A stretch of DNA of 64,000 bases from an uncultured Bacteroidota bacterium. Its GTDB lineage: Bacteria > Bacteroidota > Bacteroidia > B-17B0 > Aurantibacillaceae. Position numbers and translations under genes: made by a program. Under the pieces are notes generated by a model that did no database searches, was not told where the DNA came from, and saw only the letters and a list, made by a program, of their open reading frames with translations. Positions 26,152-35,864 of this stretch are shown here, in pieces. The stretch covers positions 1-64,000 of the forward strand of contig CAITNS010000045.1 of assembly GCA_903893815.1 (NCBI GenBank). The letters are read 5' to 3'. Position 1 is the stretch's first letter. Every line of letters starts with the position of its first letter.

Positions 26152-27641
26152 TTTTTTATTCTTTTAGTTAAATGCGATTTGGGGTTACTCACGTGTTTTT
26201 GTAAGATACGCATTCCTTCTTGTTTTACGTCCTCATTTTTTCGGTATTCCCAAACCATGTCACTTGCGTATTTCCTTGTTTCTTCTATGTTAACGATAGG
26301 TTTTGGGTAATCTTTCCCAATTTCACATTGATAGAGTTGTTGTTCTATTAACGACAAATTCCAAGGTTCATGAATTAAATGCACGGGAACTTCCTTTAAT
26401 TCAGGAATCCATTGCTTTATAAATAATCCTTCTGGATCATGTTCTTCGGAGTTTTTTATAGGATTATAAATACGAATCGTATTGATACCAGTAACACCTG
26501 ATTGCATTTGTAGTTGAGGATAATGAATACCTGGTTCGTAATCTAAAAACTGTCGTGCCAAAAAGTGCAAATCTCGCCAATCTTGCCATAAATTAAATAC
26601 AAAAAAAGAAACCACCATGGCTCTCATTCTAAAGTTAATGTAACCAGTTGCTACAACACAACGCATACAAGCATCTACAATTGGTACGCCTGTTTGGCCA
26701 TTTTGCCACGCTTTTATATAAACTTCATTTCTTGGTTTTATTAATTGGTTATAAGCTCTGTTTATATTTTCAAATTCATAACGACACTCATCTTCAAATT
26801 TTTGCATAAAATGGCAATGCCAATGCAATCGCGATACAAAATTCGTAAGCGCTCTTTTATTTTCAGAGGTGTTATAATGTTGTTTTGTATACTGATAAAC
26901 CATGCGCATGCTAATATTGCCATAAGTTAAATAAGGAGATAGTCTGCTACAGCCTTTTCTGCTGAGTAGTGGTTTACTGATATGTTTGCTGTAATTTACA
27001 TAGCGTTCTTTGATAAAACTATCCATATAACGCCAAGCCCAATACTCGCCGCCTTGCTGAAAGTTTTTATTTCTGTTAGTGATTTCAGGTGATAGTGGAT
27101 CTCCTTTTATGGATTTGAAAACGGATTCATTTAAGGATAAGATATTCCAATGGTCTTCGTTTACTAGTTTTGGAAGTTCGGTCATTTTTTGCTGCCAACG
27201 TTCTTCCCAATTTGTTCTTGATTTTAATTTTCGAATAATACCATGCAATTGATATTCTTTCCATTTGATATGATTGCTTTTACAAAATCCTTGGATTTCT
27301 ATATCTCTATCAAAGGTAAGTTTGTTGCCAATTTCTTGATGGGAGTAGATTGTATTAATCTGATAATGATTGGCAATCGACTGAAAAACGGTTAACGATT
27401 CGTTATGGCAAACATAAAGTTGAGCATTTAAGTTTTTTAATTTCGTTTGCATTTCTTCGAGCGACTCGTGAATGAATCGCAAATGCCTCACATCACTATC
27501 ATCATAAGCCATTACGGAAGGCTCAAAGCAGTATAATAATAAAATTGGTAATGGTTGTTGTTGCGCGAAAAATAGTGGTTCGTGATCGGTAAATCTTAAA
27601 TCACGTTTAAACCAAACAATATTAATTGTTTCTTTATTCAA
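26148..27641 (-). CDS. Cryptochrome/deoxyribodipyrimidine photolyase
   Basis: N-terminal alpha/beta antenna domain ([20 protein letters not shown]) and FAD domain with [50 protein letters not shown] and the C-terminal [20 protein letters not shown]. The FAD pocket residues of the superfamily are intact, so light-dependent repair or signalling is expected; it belongs to a Bacteroidota group distinct from CRY-DASH and the Fe-S type. The 5' end overlaps the flavin reductase gene by 8 bp. Confidence 0.88.
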   Translation of the reverse strand: MNKETINIVWFKRDLRFTDHEPLFFAQQQPLPILLLYCFEPSVMAYDDSDVRHLRFIHESLEEMQTKLKNLNAQLYVCHNESLTVFQSIANHYQINTIYSHQEIGNKLTFDRDIEIQGFCKSNHIKWKEYQLHGIIRKLKSRTNWEERWQQKMTELPKLVNEDHWNILSLNESVFKSIKGDPLSPEITNRNKNFQQGGEYWAWRYMDSFIKERYVNYSKHISKPLLSRKGCSRLSPYLTYGNISMRMVYQYTKQHYNTSENKRALTNFVSRLHWHCHFMQKFEDECRYEFENINRAYNQLIKPRNEVYIKAWQNGQTGVPIVDACMRCVVATGYINFRMRAMVVSFFVFNLWQDWRDLHFLARQFLDYEPGIHYPQLQMQSGVTGINTIRIYNPIKNSEEHDPEGLFIKQWIPELKEVPVHLIHEPWNLSLIEQQLYQCEIGKDYPKPIVNIEETRKYASDMVWEYRKNEDVKQEGMRILQKHVSNPKSHLTKRIKK

Positions 27642-28299
27642 TGTACCCTAATTTTGCTTCACTCGTATCTTTATCGGCTTTTGCATAACTTAATCTTGCC
27701 AGTCGTTCGGTTTTATGGTAGCTATCCAAACCACTACAAGTAATACTTTTTGCTTTTTCAATATCTAAAAAACCATCTTCACATAAACAGTTATTCGGAA
27801 AATACACTTGATTAATTTGACCGATAACTAATACCGTATTATTTGTTGTAATATTAATACGTTCTTTAAATTGCACTCCTAATTGAATATGACTTTCTTT
27901 CACAAAGGGCGCTTTAAAACCCAGTTTATAATCTTCTGTTAAATGTGTTGCATCAAATTCAGATATTTCTCTTGAGTATCGCGCGGATGTTTGATGAGCT
28001 TGCTGATAAATGTTTTCATTGATATGATTTATGGTATAAAAACCTGTTTCCATAATATTATAAATGGTGTGCCTTTCAACGGAGTCTGGTCGTGAGATAA
28101 AGCCAATATAAGGAGGATTAGCTCCTACGTGAATTATTGAATTAAAAACAGCCAAATTGGTTTGTTTTTCTTTATTAATGGTGCCGATTAAAGCCAAGCT
28201 TTTAAAGCCTGTTAATGAATTTACAAATGCCGCTCGGTATCGTTGCTCTAATCCCATTAAATCAACAAACGATAAATAGCGTTGAGAAGTATTTTCCAT
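27634..28299 (-). CDS. Flavin reductase/FMN-binding split-barrel protein
   Basis: Start set at ATG 28299 ([20 protein letters not shown]), 4 bp after the SDR stop; the frame to 28338 would overlap the SDR gene. Core motifs are [40 protein letters not shown] and [19 protein letters not shown], as in the flavin reductase-like FMN-binding family. In the photolyase cluster it could supply reduced flavin, which is inference from context. Confidence 0.85.
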   Translation of the reverse strand: MENTSQRYLSFVDLMGLEQRYRAAFVNSLTGFKSLALIGTINKEKQTNLAVFNSIIHVGANPPYIGFISRPDSVERHTIYNIMETGFYTINHINENIYQQAHQTSARYSREISEFDATHLTEDYKLGFKAPFVKESHIQLGVQFKERINITTNNTVLVIGQINQVYFPNNCLCEDGFLDIEKAKSITCSGLDSYHKTERLARLSYAKADKDTSEAKLGYIE

Positions 28300-28303
28300 T
28301 TTG

Positions 28304-28990
28304 TTAGTTTTTAATAGTAGACATGCCTCCGTCCACATGAATTACTTGTCCTGTTACCCAAGATGAATTTTCTGACAATAAAAACTCTGCAGTGTTTGCA
28401 AGATCCATAGGATCCCCAATACGTTTAAGCGCATGGCGATTGTTACTTGCTTCTAATTTTTCGGGCGTATTAATTAATTTTTCTGCCATTGCCGTTTGTG
28501 TTAAAGATGGTGCAATACAATTTACTCTGATCTTTGGAGAAAATTCAGCTGCCAAAGCCTTTGTTAATCCCTCAATAGCTCCTTTACTGATTGAAACAGT
28601 GGAGTGAAATGGCATTCCAGTTTGCACGGCTACTGTACTAAATAATACAATAGAAGGTTTTTTTGATTGCTGTAAATTTGGAGTGTATGATTGAATTGCT
28701 TTGATGGCGCCTAATACATTTAATTCCAAATCATCTAAAAAATCTTGTTTTTTTAATGCACGAAATGGTTTTAAATTTATGGAGCCTGGACAATACACTA
28801 AGCCATCTATAGTTCCATCTAATTTCGGCATTTCTTCGTTCGATAAAATATCGTGTTGGTAAAAATGACTAAACGAAGCGTCAGGTAAATTTCTAGAAAT
28901 TGAAATAACTGTCTCTCTTTGTTTAATAAGCTTGTTAGCGAGTGCTTTTCCTATACCTGATGATGCACCAATAATTAAAGTTGTTTTCAT
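28304..28990 (-). CDS. Short-chain dehydrogenase/reductase lacking the catalytic tyrosine
   Basis: Nucleotide-binding GASSGIG at residues 8-14, NxxG region (VYCPGSINL), Ser118 in LFSTVAV, Lys136 in SISKGAIEGLTKALA, RVNCIAPSLTQT, and the C-terminal SSWVTGQVIHVDGG. The usual YxxxK reads VSISK, so Val132 sits where the catalytic Tyr should be. The protein may therefore bind NAD(P) without the classical reductase activity, or use another residue. First gene of the right-hand photolyase transcript. Confidence 0.88.
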   Translation of the reverse strand: MKTTLIIGASSGIGKALANKLIKQRETVISISRNLPDASFSHFYQHDILSNEEMPKLDGTIDGLVYCPGSINLKPFRALKKQDFLDDLELNVLGAIKAIQSYTPNLQQSKKPSIVLFSTVAVQTGMPFHSTVSISKGAIEGLTKALAAEFSPKIRVNCIAPSLTQTAMAEKLINTPEKLEASNNRHALKRIGDPMDLANTAEFLLSENSSWVTGQVIHVDGGMSTIKN

Positions 28991-29014
28991 ATCTTATAAA
29001 ACAATTTTGTAACG
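28988..29014 (-). promoter_or_regulatory. Candidate regulatory element before the SDR-cryptochrome operon
   Basis: Minus strand CGTTACAAAATTGTTTTATA lies just upstream of the ATG and resembles the element before DUF2256 at nearly the same distance. An overlapping dyad AAACAAT-N11-ATTGTTT spans 28999-29023. The position so close to the start codon suits an operator better than a -35/-10 promoter. Confidence 0.35.
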
Positions 29015-29033
29015 CTATTGTTTAACTTATTTG

Positions 29034-31112
29034 TTAATACACAATAATTTTTTGTGTGGTGATAATATTGTTCATATTCACTTTCACAAAGTAAATACCT
29101 TTACTAATATCATTCACAGGAATAGAAATGCTATGGTTTCCATTTGTAAACGCTTGTTTATGTATTGTTTTTACAGTTTTTCCTAATACATCGTGTAAGG
29201 TAATTTCAACAACTTTATCTTCTAATAAATCAAAAACAACAGATACTTGGTCGTTAGATGGATTAGGGAACACAGAAAGATTTAAAGCGTGATTGAATTG
29301 TTCATTTATACTTGTAATGGTAGTTAAATTGATATCATCTAAATAAAAATTATTGGAAGATGTCATTTCGGTTACTAATCTAAATCTAAATAATACACTA
29401 GTAGCTGTGCTTAATGTTCCAATAGTAATTACTTCCTGTTGAAATTGATTAGATGTTGGAACAAAGTTTCCATTCACTACACCACTTACGCCAGCAACAG
29501 TTGATTTTATGGTTTTGCTGAAACGTGGGATCCAAGTTGCACCACAGTTGGTAGAGAAAAATAAACTAAACACATCTCCAGAGGCACTCAATTGATCTCT
29601 TTCGGCACCAGCCCATTTAAAGGTCAGGGCGTTATAAGGCATGGAACTAAAATCGTATGTTGGCGAATAAATATCAATTGTAGAAGAAGGTGCCGCCGAT
29701 TCACTTACATAAGCACTGCTGTTGCCAGATGCAAAAGCGGTATTGGTTTGTTGCCAGTTAGTATTTGTGGTTGACACGTTTCGTAACATCCAAGTGGAGT
29801 TTGGTAAAGTACTGGTTTCAAATCCTTCAGCCAATGATGAAGAAATAGGGGCAGCTAAAACAGTAATGTAACCTGTTTTAATTTCAGGGGTAGATGATCC
29901 TGCTGTATTACTCGAAATTAATTGCACGGAGTAAGTACCTGGTGTATTATATGTAACGGAAGGATTTTGTGCATTAGATGTATTTGGTGTACCACCTTCA
30001 AAAATCCACGACCAATTGTTTGGTGTCGAAATATTACTTAAGTCAGTATAATTGATAGATTGTCCTAAACAAATGATTTGTTTTTCAGATTTAAATAATG
30101 CTGAAGGTGCACAAACAGCTGCGGGCGTAATACCTGTTGCGGCTAAATTTGCTGGACTACTTAAATTATTTCTAGAACCAGCAGATGAATTGAGTGCATT
30201 TGTCATTCTTACACATTGTTGATTGGTGAACATGACACAGCAATATGAATAATCCATATAGTTTTGGTAGTTTTCGGAAATAGATGGATTGCAAATTCGA
30301 GAACCTGTTAATGATGAACAGGATGTAAAACCTTTAGTAACTGGCGTATCGTTTACTTGGTCGTTTCCACAAGCAACATTTGGGTTATTTGAATTTCCCC
30401 AAGTATGTTGTAAGTTTAACCAATGCCCGATTTCATGTGTTAATGCTCGTGACTGATTTACATTTCCTGTTCCTATACTGCCTACATAATTTTGTAAAAT
30501 TACAATACCATCCATAGGATCGCCTGGTCCGAAACTTCCAGGATAGTAAGTGTATCCAGCTGCTCCAAAAGAAATATTTTTTACAACATAAATATTTAAA
30601 TACATGGTTGGGTCCCAAGAATATATATAGTCTTGAAAATCACCTTCCCAACTATTGGTTTTGGTATCAAAAAAACGATTGATACCGCTAGTGCAATTTC
30701 CGTTTGGATCTCGCTTTGCTAGCTCAAAAGTAATTTTAGCATCGCCTATTGCATTTTTTAAAGGAGCAATAACTAACGATGTATCTGCATTTTGAAGATT
30801 AAAATCTCTATTAAAAATAGCCATCTGATCTTGGATCTGTGCATCCGAAATGTTTTCGTAGCCATTTACATGTAATACATGAAACACCACTGGTATTGTA
30901 TAGTTAGCTACAGCCGTTTTTCCAGCTTCGTTAGTCTGACTCATGGCATTCAAATTATTTTGAATAGATTCAAATTGTTGTCTTAATTCTGGATGTTTTT
31001 TAAAATTGGCTTCCATGGCTTCGATGGAGCCACACCAGTTTTGATTAACTTGTGCTAATAAGCTATGATTTAATAGGTATATTGAAAAGAGACTGTATAT
31101 AAATTGACGCAT
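29034..31112 (-). CDS. Secreted M43-type zinc metalloprotease, PKD domain, type IX sorting signal
   Basis: Signal peptide 1-20. HEIGH at 226-230 in SRALTHEIGHWLNLQHTWG is the M43 (pappalysin) HExxHxxxxxH site. A PKD domain follows at about 335-420 (WSWIFEGGTPNTSNAQNPSV), then a beta-sandwich domain (about 430-610), and a type A type IX C-terminal domain (LSVFPNPSNDQVSVVF to TTQKIIVY). Expected to be exported by type IX secretion and bound to the surface or released. Monocistronic, minus strand. Confidence 0.92.
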   Translation of the reverse strand: MRQFIYSLFSIYLLNHSLLAQVNQNWCGSIEAMEANFKKHPELRQQFESIQNNLNAMSQTNEAGKTAVANYTIPVVFHVLHVNGYENISDAQIQDQMAIFNRDFNLQNADTSLVIAPLKNAIGDAKITFELAKRDPNGNCTSGINRFFDTKTNSWEGDFQDYIYSWDPTMYLNIYVVKNISFGAAGYTYYPGSFGPGDPMDGIVILQNYVGSIGTGNVNQSRALTHEIGHWLNLQHTWGNSNNPNVACGNDQVNDTPVTKGFTSCSSLTGSRICNPSISENYQNYMDYSYCCVMFTNQQCVRMTNALNSSAGSRNNLSSPANLAATGITPAAVCAPSALFKSEKQIICLGQSINYTDLSNISTPNNWSWIFEGGTPNTSNAQNPSVTYNTPGTYSVQLISSNTAGSSTPEIKTGYITVLAAPISSSLAEGFETSTLPNSTWMLRNVSTTNTNWQQTNTAFASGNSSAYVSESAAPSSTIDIYSPTYDFSSMPYNALTFKWAGAERDQLSASGDVFSLFFSTNCGATWIPRFSKTIKSTVAGVSGVVNGNFVPTSNQFQQEVITIGTLSTATSVLFRFRLVTEMTSSNNFYLDDINLTTITSINEQFNHALNLSVFPNPSNDQVSVVFDLLEDKVVEITLHDVLGKTVKTIHKQAFTNGNHSISIPVNDISKGIYFVKVNMNNIITTQKIIVY

Positions 31113-31235
31113 GATATATTTTTTATGAATATCTAAGATACTGATATAAAACAGTTTTACAAAGAGAATGTTTTGATAATTCGTATGCTCATTTCAGAAT
31201 ATTCTCTTATGTTTATGTTTCAAAATATAGGTACT

Positions 31236-32252
31236 ATGATAATTGATTTAAGAAGTGATACAGTAACAAAACCAACTAAAGCCATGATGGACGCCATGAT
31301 GAGCGCACCCGTGGGAGATGATGTGTTTAATGAAGACCCAACGATATTAGCATTGGAACAAAAAGCAGCAAAACTATTTAATAAGGAAGCTGCTTTGTTT
31401 TGCCCTAGTGGCACCATGACTAATCAAATTGCCATTAGATGTCACACTGTGCCAGGAGATGAATTGTTGTGTGATGTGAATTCACATATTTATAATTACG
31501 AAGGCGGAGGAATTTCCTCAAACTCTGGCGTGCAAGCTAAATTAATACAAGGTGATAGAGGCCGTATCACGGCAAAACATATTGAAGATAATATTAATGC
31601 TGATTATGATTGGTTAACTCGCACCTCTTTAGTGTGTTTAGAAAATACCGTTAATAGAGCAGGAGGGAGTTTTTACGATTTACAAACGATTAAAGATATA
31701 AAACAAATATGCCAGCAAAAACAATTGCCTTTGCATTTAGATGGCGCTCGTATTTTTAATGCTTTAGTGGAGAGTGATTATACCGCTGCCGATATTGGAA
31801 ATCAATTTGATTCTGTTTCTATTTGTTTGAGCAAAGGTTTAGGTGCGCCCGTGGGTTCTTTATTAATTGGTACACCGGCATTTATTAAAAAAGCACGACG
31901 TGTGCGAAAAGTATTTGGTGGCGGTATGCGCCAAGCTGGTTTTTTAGCGGCTGCAGGAATTTATGCTTTAGATAACAATATTAACCGATTAAAAGAAGAC
32001 CATGCTCGCGCTAAACAATTAGGTAATGCATTAAGTGCTTTACCTTATGTAGAAAGTGTAATGCCAGTTGATACCAATATTGTTATTTTTAATTTAACCA
32101 ATAAATACACAGCCGCTAGTTTTGAAGAAGCTTTAAAACCTTATGATATTAAGTTAGCAGCTTTTGGCAAACAAACCATTCGCTTCGTGACGCATCTAGA
32201 TTTTACGAATGATATGTTGACTAAGGTGATTGAGGTGTTGAAGAAATTGTGA
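31236..32252 (+). CDS. ltaE: Low-specificity L-threonine aldolase
   Basis: PLP enzyme splitting L-threonine/allo-threonine to glycine and acetaldehyde. Start at ATG 31236 (MIIDLRSDTVTKPTKAMMDA), which is the family N-terminus; 31173 adds 21 unsupported residues. Motifs: VGDDVFNEDPT, ALFCPSGTMTNQIAI, LHLDGARIFNA and SICLSKGLGAPVGS with the PLP lysine. Followed by a strong terminator. Confidence 0.93.
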   Translation: MIIDLRSDTVTKPTKAMMDAMMSAPVGDDVFNEDPTILALEQKAAKLFNKEAALFCPSGTMTNQIAIRCHTVPGDELLCDVNSHIYNYEGGGISSNSGVQAKLIQGDRGRITAKHIEDNINADYDWLTRTSLVCLENTVNRAGGSFYDLQTIKDIKQICQQKQLPLHLDGARIFNALVESDYTAADIGNQFDSVSICLSKGLGAPVGSLLIGTPAFIKKARRVRKVFGGGMRQAGFLAAAGIYALDNNINRLKEDHARAKQLGNALSALPYVESVMPVDTNIVIFNLTNKYTAASFEEALKPYDIKLAAFGKQTIRFVTHLDFTNDMLTKVIEVLKKL

Positions 32253-32344
32253 CAACGAATTGAAATTACTATTTCATTAATTTTAAACTATTGTTTTATT
32301 ATCATTTTAGAGAGACTTCGTCCATCTTTATAACTTACTTCTCC

Positions 32345-32380
32345 GCTCCGCTGCATTAAAAATGCAGCGGAGCCGTTTTT
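32345..32380 (+). terminator. Rho-independent terminator after ltaE
   Basis: Perfect 13-bp GC-rich stem gctccgctgcatt / aatgcagcggagc with a 3-nt loop, then cg and five T residues. The T-run is on the + side, so it serves ltaE rather than the convergent TonB-receptor gene. Confidence 0.88.
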
Positions 32381-32400
32381 ATAGTCAATAAAATGTTTTC

Positions 32401-34899
32401 TTAAAACTTCACCTGCAACTTCAAATTCAAAGTTCTACGCGTTAAATAATTTGGTACCGCGTATTGGCGATTAGTAACATCTGTTACCCAAGTGTAAGAA
32501 ACGGTATTGTCGATTTGTAATAAATTAAAAACTTCTAAGCTAACAAACATACCTTTGATGTGATGAAACGCATTTGTTTTTGGTAAAGGCTTATCTTCTT
32601 TAATAATTTGATAAGCCAATCCAATGTCCACTCTTCGGTAAGGAGGCATTCTAAATACTTGTTTCCAACGCTCATGATCTGGTGGTCCAAATGGTAAGCC
32701 TGCACCAAACTGCATATTTAAATACATTTTACAAGAAGGTACTTTTGGAATATAGTCTTGAAAAAACAAACCAAAAGTAATACGCTGGTCGGTAGGGCGA
32801 GGAATATACCCTGGTCTTTCAACGATACTATCTGCTGCTTTAGTATCAAAGGTGTAACCTGGAATAATACTATCGCCAGCGGCATTAAAGTAAGTTACTT
32901 TTCTGTCATCACTGATGTTTTCCATCGTTTTTAAATAGCCAATGGTGGCCCATGATTCGATGCCTTTTACAAATTCGCCATTAATACGTAAATCAACACC
33001 TTGCGTATAACCTACCGAATTGTTTTTTGCAAAATATCTAATACGGGTATTATCAATTTCATAAGGAATTAAATCTTTTAATTCTTTATAGTAGCCTGCT
33101 AAAATCACTTTAAATGGTCGGCGCCATAATTTAAAATTATAATCAGCCGATAATAAATAATGTACAGATTGTTGTGCTTTGATGTTTGCGTTTAATTTTC
33201 CGTCAAAGCCACGCATCTCTCTGTAAAAAGGTGGTTGGTAATAGTAACCCCAAGAGGCTTTAAATAAAATATCTTGTTTCCAATAGGGTTTATAAGATAA
33301 TGTCAATCGTGGCGATACAACTGTTTGTTTATTATAATCCCAAAAATTTGCACGTACACCACCTGTGGCTGTTATCACAGAAGAATCTTTTAATTGTTTA
33401 CTAAACACGTATTGCATATAGCCTTGCACACGGTTACTTTGTAAATTAATTTTAGTTTTAACCACGTCAATTAAATTAATTTCAGTAGCACTATAAGGTG
33501 CTACATATCCAGCCGAGTCAATAGTTCGCCACTCACTTAATTTATCTTCAATAATTTCGTGCTGGTAACGGGCACCCCATAAAAATTCGCTATTGCGCCC
33601 AATAAGACGAGTGCCTTTGTGTTCTAGATTTAATACCGTTGCATCAATACGATTACGACCGTTATTTAAAAAAGTGCCAATCCCTCTGTTAAACGCCACT
33701 TGTCCAAAATTATCTTTACCAAAATCTGCTTCTAATTGGTCAATATAATATTGACCTTGTACCGTATAATTTTCTTCTTCTTTGGCATTGTAGGCAGATG
33801 CAATTAATTTTAATTTAGTTTTGGAATTAGGTTTAAAGGTGGTAGATAAACCTCCCATCATAGTAGTGTATTGAGTTAACTCACGCCCATCAAAAAAGAT
33901 GCTCAATTTAACCGCATTGTTTACGGTACCAAAAGTCGTTTCTCGGTTTGCAGGAATAACCAAGTATTGATTATTAGCGACATTTCCTAAAAACTCAATG
34001 CTCCATTTTTCGTTTAGAGTAAAGGTGATAAATGATTGCACATCATAAAAGCGTGGACGATATTCTCCTTTGGTATCCATGCTTTTAAGTAAATAGGTAT
34101 TTGATTTGTAACGAGAGCCTAAACTCCAAGCAATGACTCTGTTTTTTGAAACACCTTGTAAATGTAAACTTCCTCCTAGCAAACTCCCACTCACCGTTCC
34201 TGCAAACTTCAAAGGTTTTTTGTAAGTAATATCTAATACGGATGACATTTTATCGCCGTACTTTGCTTCAAAGCCTCCCGCCGAAAAATTAATATTACTT
34301 ACCATATCAGGGTTCGCAAAACTTAAACCTTCTTGTTGTCCGCTTCGCGCTAAAAAAGGACGGTACACTTCAATATCATTTACATATACTAAATTCTCAT
34401 CAAAATTTCCACCACGTACTGAGTAACCACTGCTTAATTCGTTATTGCTACTAACCCCAATTTGTGTTTTAATGATGTCTTCTAAATTTCCACTAGGGCT
34501 AGGAATGTAAATAAAGTTTTTAGGATTGATGCTTTGCATTTCTACCGCTCTATTTTTTTCGTAAACCACATCCACAATTTCAAAATTATTTTTGGTGGCT
34601 AAGCGCGGGCTGTAGTTTTTTTGTTCTCCTGCTTTTAAATTAAATTTTTGATTGACTTGTTTATAGCTAATACTATAAACCGAAAGTGTAATGTCTTTAT
34701 TTGCAGGAACAGTTAAAATGTATTTTCCATTAGCATCCGAATTGGTGTTGATGGAGCCATCCTCTAAAATGGCAATTTGTACATCCGGAATACTCTCGCC
34801 GTCATCATCTTTTATGGTACCCGAAATAGTAGCTGTTTGCCCTAAGCAAATAACTCCAAATAAAAATAGGATAAAGGTATAAACGTGTTTTTGTAGCAC
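32401..34899 (-). CDS. TonB-dependent receptor with carboxypeptidase-regulatory-like N-terminus
   Basis: Signal peptide 1-20 (FGVICLGQ), regulatory-like beta domain about 23-105 (ATISGTIKDDDGESIPDVQI), plug domain about 125-235 (LEDIIKTQIGVSSNNELSSG, YSVRGGNFDENLVYVND), then a 22-strand-type barrel ending in LNLKLQVKF with the terminal aromatic. Outer-membrane import energised by TonB. There is no SusD next to it, and the substrate is unknown. Upstream by 61 bp on the same strand is another regulatory-like protein gene. Confidence 0.92.
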   Translation of the reverse strand: MLQKHVYTFILFLFGVICLGQTATISGTIKDDDGESIPDVQIAILEDGSINTNSDANGKYILTVPANKDITLSVYSISYKQVNQKFNLKAGEQKNYSPRLATKNNFEIVDVVYEKNRAVEMQSINPKNFIYIPSPSGNLEDIIKTQIGVSSNNELSSGYSVRGGNFDENLVYVNDIEVYRPFLARSGQQEGLSFANPDMVSNINFSAGGFEAKYGDKMSSVLDITYKKPLKFAGTVSGSLLGGSLHLQGVSKNRVIAWSLGSRYKSNTYLLKSMDTKGEYRPRFYDVQSFITFTLNEKWSIEFLGNVANNQYLVIPANRETTFGTVNNAVKLSIFFDGRELTQYTTMMGGLSTTFKPNSKTKLKLIASAYNAKEEENYTVQGQYYIDQLEADFGKDNFGQVAFNRGIGTFLNNGRNRIDATVLNLEHKGTRLIGRNSEFLWGARYQHEIIEDKLSEWRTIDSAGYVAPYSATEINLIDVVKTKINLQSNRVQGYMQYVFSKQLKDSSVITATGGVRANFWDYNKQTVVSPRLTLSYKPYWKQDILFKASWGYYYQPPFYREMRGFDGKLNANIKAQQSVHYLLSADYNFKLWRRPFKVILAGYYKELKDLIPYEIDNTRIRYFAKNNSVGYTQGVDLRINGEFVKGIESWATIGYLKTMENISDDRKVTYFNAAGDSIIPGYTFDTKAADSIVERPGYIPRPTDQRITFGLFFQDYIPKVPSCKMYLNMQFGAGLPFGPPDHERWKQVFRMPPYRRVDIGLAYQIIKEDKPLPKTNAFHHIKGMFVSLEVFNLLQIDNTVSYTWVTDVTNRQYAVPNYLTRRTLNLKLQVKF

Positions 34900-34960
34900 A
34901 GATTCAATAACGGTGTTATCCTACAAATATTGCAAAAAGAAATTGAATTTGAGCCTTGTT

Positions 34961-35587
34961 TTATTTTATTTTAAGCTTACCGCTGCGCCAAGCATCAATA
35001 AATTTAGCCCAAGCCACAGGATTTAATAAACTCACACTTGGGTATTGCCCTACTTGATACAAACGAGTATATTGTTGCTGCATTCTAACTCGGTAATTAG
35101 CAGCTGCGTCCATTGAGCCTCCTTTAATAGATTCACGAACATCTTCATTATCCATGTTTTTATAAGCACGTTCAATGTCGGTATCGCTTAAATCTAAATC
35201 AAGAATGGCGCGCTTAAATTGTTCTTTACTTGGCCAAGGAAATACGTTTACCTGTGCTAATTGAATCGTGTCTTTTGTTAAAATTTGAATAATTGAATAG
35301 TGTTTGCCGGTTAAGGTATCCGCTAAATTATAAGCTTTGCTTTTATGGTTAATTGAAAAGAATTGTAATTCATCACCTGGGCGGGCCACAATGGTAAAGA
35401 AACCGTAGAAATCACTCACGGTTCCGGAGCGAGTTCCTTTTAGCATAATGGATACAAATGGTAATGGTTGTAAACTATCATCTAATACAACACCCGAAAT
35501 TTGTAAGTATTTTTCGTTAGCAGTTTTGTTTTGCGAAAATAAATTAGCAGAAAAAAATATAAGAGTAATAATAAATAAATGCTTCAT
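34961..35587 (-). CDS. Secreted carboxypeptidase-regulatory-like domain protein
   Basis: Signal peptide 1-18 (FFSANLFSQ). Residues about 28-100 form the beta domain (QISGVVLDDSLQPLPFVSIM, TRSGTVSDFYGFFTIVARPG). The C-terminal half is helical and basic (MQQQYTRLYQVGQYPSVSLL, FIDAWRSGKLKIK). Small proteins of this type are common near TonB receptors in Bacteroidota; role unknown. Confidence 0.8.
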   Translation of the reverse strand: MKHLFIITLIFFSANLFSQNKTANEKYLQISGVVLDDSLQPLPFVSIMLKGTRSGTVSDFYGFFTIVARPGDELQFFSINHKSKAYNLADTLTGKHYSIIQILTKDTIQLAQVNVFPWPSKEQFKRAILDLDLSDTDIERAYKNMDNEDVRESIKGGSMDAAANYRVRMQQQYTRLYQVGQYPSVSLLNPVAWAKFIDAWRSGKLKIK

Positions 35588-35694
35588 GGTAATATGTTGT
35601 AATAATTTGTACTATTTGTAAAAATACAATTTAAATGAAGGAAAGGAACGCAAATAAACATAAATTAACAAACAAAATGGGCTGATTTACTTCA

Positions 35695-35862
35695 TGATTT
35701 GTCCCTCATATTTCGCAAATATTCGCAGATTTTTTTAGTGTTAATACGCATTCATTAATGGAGGCAATTCTATTTAAATAATGTACTAGAAACGATTTCC
35801 CTCTGTGTTAATCCGCGAAATCTGCGGGAGATATTTTGATCTACGAAATCTGCTGGACGCAC
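35695..35862. repeat. Interspersed noncoding element with repeated cgaaatctgc units
   Basis: Contains tcgcaaatattcgcagattt near 35712, then ctgtgttaatccgcgaaatc followed by tgcgggag near 35812, and acgaaatctgctggac near 35843. The first unit is partly an inverted copy of the second and the third is a direct copy. This 277-bp gap holds no gene. Confidence 0.55.
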
Positions 35863-35864
35863 TA

